Source of the DNA: Actinomycetota bacterium
GTDB taxonomy: Bacteria > Actinomycetota > UBA4738
Assembly: GCA_005885025.1 (NCBI GenBank)
Contig: VAYC01000168.1
Coordinates: forward strand, 1 to 5,072
Reading direction: 5' to 3'
Length of the DNA stretch: 5,072 nt
A model generated the notes under the pieces. That model searched no databases and had not been told where the DNA came from. It saw only the letters and a program-made list of their open reading frames with translations. Position numbers and translations under genes: made by a program. Positions 1 through 4,578 of the stretch are shown here, piece after piece (the first letter of the stretch is position 1; every line of letters starts with the position of its first letter).

Positions 1-68
1 AGGAACGCCTGGAACGGTGGGATCCCGTCGGCCCGCCGGTCGGCCTCGGTTCTCGCTGCTGCCCTCAT
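1..68 (-). CDS. N-terminal fragment of an unidentified protein, cut by the window edge
   Basis: About 22 codons are visible, beginning MRAAARTEADRR and ending in the context PPFQAFL at the edge. The ATG at 68 is chosen for two reasons. It is preceded by TGGAGTG, and the same ten bases TGGAGTGATG also start the DUF3090 gene of this operon. Downstream of it 18 of 22 third codon positions are G or C, whereas the same frame between 125 and 69 is much less biased. An alternative start is GTG at 140, which would overlap the SCO1664 stop as GTGA. A sigma-70 factor or another helical regulator could begin like this, but that is a guess; no diagnostic motif is inside the window. It would be the fifth gene of the leftward operon. 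Confidence 0.35.
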   Translation of the reverse strand, partial: MRAAARTEADRRADGIPPFQAF

Positions 69-136
69 CACTCCAGAGAACGAACGAGCCGCCGAAGATG
101 TGAAATCCGTACCCGGGTTCGCCATGGCCGCCCGCG

Positions 137-862
137 TCACAGCGGCGGCCACGGATAGGAACGGCGAGCGCCGGGGTGTGGAAAACGACCCGAGTCGGCC
201 AGCCGGCGGGCGCGGTCGGCCGTGGAGTCGACCTCTCCCGCCGACAGCAGCCCGAGCATCTCCTCGCGCAGCGGTCCCGACCGTAACTCCTCGGCCAGCC
301 GGCGAACGTCCGCCAGGATCGGATCCGGCACGGGCTCGCCGGCGAAGTCCCAGATCACGGTGCGAAGCTTCGGCTCGGGACTGAAGCAGACGCCATGGTC
401 TACCACCCAGATGGTGCCGTCCCGGCCTCGCACGCAGTGGCCGCCCTTGCGGTCGGCGTTGTTGACGATCACGTCGAAGACGGCAACGGCAAGGAAGGCG
501 TCGGAACACGTCTCGCGCAAGGTGAAGAAGTGCTCGTGTGGGTTGGCGTCGATGAAGAGCTGGAGCGAGCCCAGTCCGTGCGGTCCATCCCGCATGACCG
601 TGGGAGGGATGGGAGGCCACCCAAGCGACCGGGACAGGACATAGGCCGCCACTTCGCGCTGGCACAGTGTCCCCTCCGGGAAGTCCCACAGCGGCGTCTC
701 CCCGTCCCGCGGCTTGTACACGGCGAGAAGGGTGTGCTCGGGGTCGGCCACCTCGGTCAGGAACGTGTAGTTCGACGCATTTGGCATCAGACCGAGCGGC
801 CGGATCTCGCCCTCGGTCAGGATGCGAAGGACGCCGTCCGAGATCTCTGCTTCGTGGTTCAC
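137..862 (-). CDS. SCO1664-family protein, PI3/PI4-kinase-like fold (241 aa)
   Basis: This matches the actinobacterial SCO1664 family, whose function is not established and which resembles phosphatidylinositol 3-/4-kinases and HipA-like kinases. Visible kinase-like elements are the putative ATP-binding lysine K50 in VYKPRDGE, an acidic helix residue E70 in CQREVAAY, the catalytic-loop-like FDVIVNNADRKGGH (D130-H142, with D137 and N135) and a DFG-like DHG at 155-157. Family hallmarks include PLWDFPEGTL (57-66), EPKLRTVIWDFAGEP (163-177) and the C-terminal YPWPPL. There is no signal peptide or membrane segment, so it is probably cytosolic. The GTG start at 862 overlaps the DUF3090 stop as GTGA, and a GGCGAG ribosome-binding site precedes it. 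The frame is open further upstream to 1273, but that part lies inside DUF3090 and is low-complexity Arg/Gly sequence, so it is not coding. The substrate is unknown; a kinase role is inferred from motifs only. Confidence 0.9.
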   Translation of the reverse strand: MNHEAEISDGVLRILTEGEIRPLGLMPNASNYTFLTEVADPEHTLLAVYKPRDGETPLWDFPEGTLCQREVAAYVLSRSLGWPPIPPTVMRDGPHGLGSLQLFIDANPHEHFFTLRETCSDAFLAVAVFDVIVNNADRKGGHCVRGRDGTIWVVDHGVCFSPEPKLRTVIWDFAGEPVPDPILADVRRLAEELRSGPLREEMLGLLSAGEVDSTADRARRLADSGRFPHPGARRSYPWPPL

Positions 863-1512
863 TGCTCGCCGCTGCCTCGATGGCCGTTGAGGGCCGGGCA
901 GCGATGGCCCTCGGGGTCGATCGGGTTTCCGCAGAGGGGACACCGAGGACGCCCCGCCGCACACACCAGCGCTCCGTGGCGGGCCAGCGAGAGCATCTGC
1001 TCGCGGGTGGCCCAGAACCGTACCCGGCCGACGTCGCGCTCTTCGCCTCCTTCGGTCTCCAGATCCTCCAGCTCCTCGAGCGATTCGAGATCCTCCGACC
1101 CCTCCGCCTCCGCGACCCCGAGCTCTGCGCCGAATTCGGCCAGGCCTCCGAGCCCTCCAGCCTCCTCCTCGGCCCCGGCTTCTTCTTCGTCCTCGGGCAG
1201 GAGCTCCTCGGCCTCGAGCATCAGCAGGTCCCGTTCCTCCTGGTAGCCGATCGACAGCCTTCCCGCGCGCCATTCGGGAGCGAGGGGCGCGTCCAGTCCC
1301 ATCTGCTCCTCGGGCGGCCCCTGGCCGGTCTCCTTTCCGACCCTGGAGAGGATCTCCACGACCGACGCCGCCAGGAGCTGCAGCTGTTGCTTCTCCACGA
1401 CGAGGGTCACCAGCTGGGCGTCCTTGCGAGCTTGGAGATAGAACGTCCGGGACCCCGCCTCGCCCACGGCGTCGGCGGTGATACGGTCGACCGGATCGAG
1501 CTCGATCAACAT
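859..1512 (-). CDS. DUF3090 family protein with C-terminal zinc-knuckle-like motif (217 aa)
   Basis: It is recognised as a DUF3090 member from the N-terminal ELDPVDRITADAVGEAG and RTFYLQA (about 4-28), a central VEKQQLQLLA segment (39-48), and the C-terminal AAGRPRCPLCGNPIDPEG followed by HRCPALNGH (185-211). C191, C194, H203 and C205 form a CxxC...HxC cluster suited to binding a metal, probably zinc. Between the two conserved parts, roughly residues 100-159, is a long linker dominated by Glu, Asp, Gly and Leu, which makes this protein somewhat longer than I would expect for the family. ATG at 1512 is preferred because AGGA lies 7 nt upstream; GTG at 1515 is the alternative and adds one residue. 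The gene lies 9 nt after the phosphatase gene and overlaps SCO1664 by 4 nt. The family has no established biochemical function; its fixed position beside the phosphatase and SCO1664 suggests that the three act together. Confidence 0.9.
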   Translation of the reverse strand: MLIELDPVDRITADAVGEAGSRTFYLQARKDAQLVTLVVEKQQLQLLAASVVEILSRVGKETGQGPPEEQMGLDAPLAPEWRAGRLSIGYQEERDLLMLEAEELLPEDEEEAGAEEEAGGLGGLAEFGAELGVAEAEGSEDLESLEELEDLETEGGEERDVGRVRFWATREQMLSLARHGALVCAAGRPRCPLCGNPIDPEGHRCPALNGHRGSGEQ

Positions 1513-1521
1513 CACTCCATC

Positions 1522-2202
1522 CTAGGAGCGTTGTCGACCGGTGCCGGGTCCGGGACGGCGGCCGTCTCCAGTGGAGTGTCCCCTCCGAGCCCGAAGCGCA
1601 AGGTCCTCGAGGCTCCCCGTGTCGTTGACCCGAAGGATGCGCGGGATGCGGTCGCCCAGGAGGACCGCGGAGACCGAGGCCGGGCTGACCACGATCCGCT
1701 GGAACAGATCGATATGGACCCCGGCGTAATGCGCCAGCGCCAACCGGATCAGATCGGCGTGAGAGACCGCCGCCACGGTGCCGGTCTGGTGACGGGCGGC
1801 CAGCATCTCCAACGCAGAGACGCCCCGGCGCTGTGCCTCAACGAGCGTCTCGCCCCCGGGGAAGCGAACGGATGAAGGAGACTGCTGAACCTTCTTCCAA
1901 AGAGCTGTCCGGGTGAGCTGGGCAAGGCTGCGCCCGGTCCACCGGCCGTATCCGACCTCCTCGAGTTCCGGAATCGGCCTGACGAGCAGTCGACGGGGCT
2001 GGGCGATGGCCCTGGCGGTCTCGACGCATCGCTCCAGCGGGCTCGCGTACACGGCGTCCAAGTGAAGCGAAGCGAGGCGCTCGGCGAGCCGCACGGCCTG
2101 CGCCTCGCCTTCGGAGGAGAGATGGATCCCGGGCGTCGATCCGGAGAGCCGCCGCCCCGTCGCCTCGGTGACGGCATGCCGGACCAGGAGCAGGAGGGCC
2201 AT
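1522..2202 (-). CDS. Histidine phosphatase superfamily protein, MSMEG_4193-type putative phosphomutase (226 aa)
   Basis: This is a branch-1 histidine phosphatase (phosphoglycerate-mutase-like) enzyme that would transfer a phosphoryl group through a catalytic histidine. The motifs are in order: LLLVRHA (4-10, nucleophile H9 and R8), ASPLERCVETA (53-63, R58), the acidic EEVGYGRWTG (81-90), FPGGETL (114-120) and VSHADLIR (146-153, H148). The usual RHG is RHA here. The last 24 residues are Arg/Gly-rich and probably disordered. The substrate is unknown; mutase activity is only a family name and phosphatase activity is at least as likely. There is no signal peptide, so it is predicted to be cytosolic. 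The ATG shares one base with the histidine kinase stop (TGATG), implying translational coupling; only a weak GGGG stretch serves as a ribosome-binding site. In actinobacteria this gene, DUF3090 and SCO1664 typically travel together. Confidence 0.9.
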   Translation of the reverse strand: MALLLLVRHAVTEATGRRLSGSTPGIHLSSEGEAQAVRLAERLASLHLDAVYASPLERCVETARAIAQPRRLLVRPIPELEEVGYGRWTGRSLAQLTRTALWKKVQQSPSSVRFPGGETLVEAQRRGVSALEMLAARHQTGTVAAVSHADLIRLALAHYAGVHIDLFQRIVVSPASVSAVLLGDRIPRILRVNDTGSLEDLALRARRGHSTGDGRRPGPGTGRQRS

Positions 2203-3392
2203 CAGGGGGCCCCGGCGCCTGTGCCACAGCCGGCCAGCGGCAGCCGTACGGTGAAGGTCGAGCCACGACCGAGTTGGCTGTCCACACTCACCGTCCCGCC
2301 GTGGTTCGCCGCGACGTGCTTCACGATCGACAGGCCGAGCCCGGTCCCACCGGTGTCCCGGGAGCGAGCCCGGTCCACGCGATAGAAGCGTTCGAAGATC
2401 CGGGCCTGGTCGCGGGAAGGAATACCGACCCCGCTGTCCCGCACCTCGAACACGGCACTCCCGTCGTGGCTCGACACGCTGACCTCCACGCGGCCGCCCG
2501 GACGCGTGTACTGGATCGCGTTCTCGATCAGGTTGCGCGCGAGGAGGGCGAGATCCCGCGGCGAACCGCGAACGAGGACGCGACCATCGGTGTCGACCGC
2601 GATCGAGAGCCCTGCCTCTTCGGCGCGGTCTTTGAGGCGTCCCGCCTCCTCGGCCACGAGCCGGTCGAGCCGAAGCTCGGCTCGCTCTCCAGCTTCGCTC
2701 TCCAAACGAGACAGGTCGAGGAGGTCAGAGACGATCCTCGATAGGCGAACGGCTTCGACCTCGAGCTGGGCGGCGAAACGAGGCAGCGACGCGGGGTCGT
2801 TCTCCGCGCCAGCGGCGATGGTTTCGGCCAGGGCTCGGATGGAAGCCGCTGGCGTCTTGAGCTCGTGGGACGCGTTGGCGGCGAAGTCGCGCCGGATGGA
2901 GTCCGCCATCCTGGAGTCGGTCACGTCCTGGAGCACCAGCAGCACCCTCTCCCGGCCGGCGATCCGTGCCGCCGATCCCCTGAGCAGCCGGCCGGCCGCG
3001 CCACCCTCGACCTCGACGGGATTATTGGTCCCTCCCGCCAGGGCCGTCTCGACGATCGCTCGAAGCGACGAGTGCGCAAGATCGCGCGCCCGCCGGAGTC
3101 TGACACCCAAGAGCTCCCTGGCGCGGTCGTTGGCGAACAGGACCTCTCCCGTTCCGTCGAAGAGGAGGATCCCGTCCTCCAGGGCACCGAGCACGGCTTC
3201 GCGGTCCTCGCGCTCCCGTTCGACGGCCGCCGCCAGAGCTTCGCGCTGCGCAGCTTCGGTCCGAGCGGCCGCGTACGTTCGTTTGAGGCGTCGATGCAAC
3301 TTTCCCTGCACGATCAGCAGCGTAAGGGCCAGCGCCCCCAGCCCGGCCCCGATGCCGATGGCCCACGTGACCGCCGCCAACGTCTGTCCCAT
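2202..3392 (-). CDS. Sensor histidine kinase, SenX3/PhoR type (396 aa)
   Basis: This is a membrane-bound two-component sensor. Domains in order: one hydrophobic segment (about 5-28); a coiled-coil-like charged helix (31-66); a PAS domain (about 66-160, with LEDGILLFDGTGEVLFAND); a HisKA domain with phosphoacceptor H176 in ASHELKTP; then a HATPase domain with N-box LARNLIENAIQY (N287, N291), G1 DSGVGIP (319-325), F-box IFERFYRVD (332-340) and G2 GGTGLGL (348-354). The run SRDTGGTGLGL and IVKHVAANHGGTV closely resembles mycobacterial SenX3 and PhoR-type kinases. There is no extracellular sensing domain, which fits kinases that read phosphate status through the Pst transporter and PhoU. pstS begins 1.2 kb away on the other strand, and a PHO box array precedes it. 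The ATG at 3392 has no clear Shine-Dalgarno sequence. No cognate response regulator gene is in the window. Phosphate sensing is inferred from similarity and context. Confidence 0.92.
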   Translation of the reverse strand: MGQTLAAVTWAIGIGAGLGALALTLLIVQGKLHRRLKRTYAAARTEAAQREALAAAVEREREDREAVLGALEDGILLFDGTGEVLFANDRARELLGVRLRRARDLAHSSLRAIVETALAGGTNNPVEVEGGAAGRLLRGSAARIAGRERVLLVLQDVTDSRMADSIRRDFAANASHELKTPAASIRALAETIAAGAENDPASLPRFAAQLEVEAVRLSRIVSDLLDLSRLESEAGERAELRLDRLVAEEAGRLKDRAEEAGLSIAVDTDGRVLVRGSPRDLALLARNLIENAIQYTRPGGRVEVSVSSHDGSAVFEVRDSGVGIPSRDQARIFERFYRVDRARSRDTGGTGLGLSIVKHVAANHGGTVSVDSQLGRGSTFTVRLPLAGCGTGAGAP

Positions 3393-3428
3393 GGCAGGGA
3401 ACCAGTCTAGGTGGACCCCGAAGCCGAA

Positions 3429-3456
3429 ATCACAGGACGCTCACATCTCATGTCAA
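3429..3456 (-). promoter_or_regulatory. Putative sigma-70-type promoter of the histidine kinase operon
   Basis: On the minus strand a perfect -35 hexamer TTGACA (3456-3451) is separated by 16 nt from TGTGAT (3434-3429), which matches the TATAAT consensus at 4 of 6 positions. Transcription would start near 3422, leaving a leader of about 30 nt before the kinase ATG at 3392. No other comparable pair is seen on this strand in the divergent gap. Confidence 0.5.
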
Positions 3457-3477
3457 TTCCGGCCACGATCGGTCGGG

Positions 3478-3483
3478 TAGCAT
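3478..3483 (+). promoter_or_regulatory. Possible -10 element for uppP
   Basis: TAGCAT fits the TAnnnT pattern common in actinobacterial -10 boxes. No convincing -35 hexamer sits 16-18 nt upstream. If used, transcription would begin around 3490, downstream of the GTG at 3411 and the ATG at 3450. This would favour the ACG start at 3528 for uppP. Confidence 0.3.
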
Positions 3484-3516
3484 TCCCGCGGCTTCGGCCA
3501 CCGCCACCGCTGTGCG

Positions 3517-3530
3517 AGGAGGGTGCCACG
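3517..3530 (+). promoter_or_regulatory. Strong Shine-Dalgarno followed by an ACG start codon for uppP
   Basis: A perfect AGGAGG (3517-3522) is followed by a 5-nt spacer and ACG (3528-3530) in the uppP frame. No ATG, GTG or TTG in that frame lies at a usable distance: the GTG at 3524 is out of frame and too close, and the in-frame GTG at 3549 is 26 nt away. Translation from the ACG gives MTIFQAIVLGIVQG, which matches the usual UppP N-terminus in length and pattern. The codon is either a genuine rare start or an ATG that has mutated or been misread. Confidence 0.6.
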
Positions 3531-4376
3531 ACCATCTTTCAGGCGATCGTGTTGGGGATCGTGCAGGGGCTGACCGAATTCGCCCCGGTCTCGAGCTCCG
3601 GGCACCTCATCCTGGTTCCCTGGCTCTTCCACTGGCCGATCCTGCACAACCCCGAACTGAACAAGACGTTCGATGTCGCCTTGCACATGGGAACGTTCAT
3701 CGGAGCGGTGGTCTACTTCTGGCGGGACATCCTGCGGTACCTCCAAGCCTGGATCCGCTCGATCCGTCGAAGGGCGGTCGGGACGACGGATGAACGCCTG
3801 GCGTGGCTGATCATCCTGGGTACGATCCCGGGGGCCCTGACCGGGGCGCTGGCGGAGGAGGTCATCGAGAAGCATCTCGGCCAACCGTGGCTCATCGCGA
3901 CGATGCTCGCCGTGTTCGGCATCGTGCTGTTCGCGGTGGACCGCAGGGTTCGGGCCACCCGCACGATGGATCATCTGCGCTTCCCCGACGCGGCGGTGAT
4001 CGGTGTGGCCCAGGCCGTGGCGCTGCAACCCGGAGTATCTCGGTCCGGAGTCACGATCACCGCGGCGCGAGCGTTGGGCCTCACGCGGGAGGCGGCGGCG
4101 AGATTCTCCTTCCTCCTTTCGATCCCGATCGTGGGCGGCGCCGGGCTGTTCAAGGGCTTCAAGCTGCTTACCGGCAGTGAGCACATCCCCGCCGGTTTCG
4201 GGGCGCAGTTCGCGTGGGGGGCGGCAGCCTCAGCGGTGAGCGGCTTCCTGGTGATCTGGGGCCTGCTCTCGTACCTGCGCCGAAGGGACTTCGCTCCGTT
4301 CGTGGTGTACCGACTCGCGGCTGCGGCCCTCGTCTTCGCGATCATCGTCGCCGGGGTGCGCCCGGCGACGGTGTAG
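3528..4376 (+). CDS. uppP: Undecaprenyl-diphosphate phosphatase UppP/BacA (282 aa)
   Basis: This integral membrane enzyme converts undecaprenyl diphosphate to undecaprenyl phosphate and releases inorganic phosphate, recycling the lipid carrier for peptidoglycan and other envelope polymers; overproduction of the family gives bacitracin resistance. Numbered from the ACG start, the signatures are QGLTEFAPVSSSGH (13-26, with Q13, E17 and H26), the arginine motif QPGVSRSG (167-174, R172), LIILGTIPGALTG (94-106) and several hydrophobic helices through to residue 277. FAPVSS replaces the commoner FLPVSS. From 3528 the protein has 282 residues, the normal family size. Starts at GTG 3411 or ATG 3450 would add 39 or 26 Pro/Arg-rich residues, lack a good ribosome-binding site and put the AGGAGG inside the gene. 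It is divergent from the sensor kinase gene and upstream of pstS. The function is secure; the start is less so. Confidence 0.93.
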   Translation, partial: TTIFQAIVLGIVQGLTEFAPVSSSGHLILVPWLFHWPILHNPELNKTFDVALHMGTFIGAVVYFWRDILRYLQAWIRSIRRRAVGTTDERLAWLIILGTIPGALTGALAEEVIEKHLGQPWLIATMLAVFGIVLFAVDRRVRATRTMDHLRFPDAAVIGVAQAVALQPGVSRSGVTITAARALGLTREAAARFSFLLSIPIVGGAGLFKGFKLLTGSEHIPAGFGAQFAWGAAASAVSGFLVIWGLLSYLRRRDFAPFVVYRLAAAALVFAIIVAGVRPATV

Positions 4377-4415
4377 CCAGTCTGCATCGCTCTCAGGACG
4401 TCGCGCTCGGATGAA

Positions 4416-4428
4416 GCGGCCGAGCCGC
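4416..4428 (+). terminator. Short GC hairpin after uppP, possible weak terminator
   Basis: GCGGC (4416-4420), loop CGA and GCCGC (4424-4428) form a perfect 5-bp stem 40 nt after the uppP stop codon and just before the PHO box array. No run of T follows, so it is at most a weak or factor-assisted terminator; it could also be chance in GC-rich sequence. Confidence 0.25.
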
Positions 4429-4435
4429 CTGAAAT

Positions 4436-4479
4436 GTTCATCCTCCGTTCACGTCCGGGTTCCAGGCGGTTCATGTGCT
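4436..4479 (+). promoter_or_regulatory. PHO box: four 11-bp direct-repeat units upstream of pstS
   Basis: Consecutive 11-nt units are GTTCATCCTCC (4436), GTTCACGTCCG (4447), GGTTCCAGGCG (4458, degenerate) and GTTCATGTGCT (4469). Three of the four begin with GTTCA followed by T or C, in exact 11-bp phase, and the conserved core equals the GTTCACC-like repeat recognised by Streptomyces PhoP and mycobacterial RegX3. The last core ends 10 bp before the -10 box, the spacing of activated pho promoters, where the repeats take the place of a -35 hexamer. The array therefore predicts induction of pstS under phosphate limitation. The regulator itself is not encoded in the window. Confidence 0.8.
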
Positions 4480-4484
4480 CCCGC

Positions 4485-4490
4485 TAGCGT
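4485..4490 (+). promoter_or_regulatory. -10 element of the pstS promoter
   Basis: TAGCGT fits the TAnnnT pattern and lies 10 bp after the last GTTCAT core of the PHO box. The predicted transcription start near 4497 gives a leader of about 80 nt. That leader includes a small hairpin (GTGGA, ACG, TCCAC at 4498-4510) of uncertain meaning. Confidence 0.55.
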
Positions 4491-4567
4491 CGGGTCCGTG
4501 GAACGTCCACCGCGGAACAAGCCCGAGCATCTGGATCGGGGTCCGCACTACCTCTCGTCTCGGCCCG

Positions 4568-4574
4568 AAGGAGG
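4568..4574 (+). promoter_or_regulatory. Ribosome-binding site of pstS
   Basis: AAGGAGG, a near-perfect complement of the 16S rRNA tail, sits 4 nt before the GTG at 4579. It decides in favour of this GTG over the in-frame ATG at 4600, which would truncate the signal peptide. Confidence 0.8.
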
Positions 4575-4578
4575 AAGC

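Noticed and set aside
1..160. Second minus-strand frame reading GYGFHIFGGSFVLWSDEG
   Set aside because: It looked protein-like for about 20 residues, but no start codon serves it and it turns Arg/Pro/Gly-rich toward the edge; the frame starting at 68 has better codon bias.
863..1273. Upstream extension of the SCO1664 frame on the minus strand
   Set aside because: It overlaps the whole C-terminal half of DUF3090, encodes Arg/Gly-rich low-complexity sequence, and the family N-terminus fits the GTG at 862.
667..1875. Long plus-strand open frame of 402 codons
   Set aside because: It lies antisense to DUF3090, the histidine phosphatase and part of SCO1664, all with clear family motifs. Its translation shows no recognisable domain; long antisense frames are expected in GC-rich coding DNA.
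3411..3527. N-terminal extension of UppP from GTG 3411 or ATG 3450
   Set aside because: The added residues are Pro/Arg-rich, have no good ribosome-binding site, overlap the predicted promoters and contain the AGGAGG; UppP proteins normally begin near the TIFQAIVLG segment.
3453..4184. Minus-strand open frame of 243 codons
   Set aside because: It is antisense to uppP, whose motifs are unambiguous; its composition is rich in Arg, Asp and Gln as expected for a shadow frame.
4498..4510. Small hairpin GTGGA, ACG, TCCAC in the pstS leader
   Set aside because: A 5-bp stem is too short to call a riboswitch or attenuator, and nothing else in the leader resembles a known RNA element.
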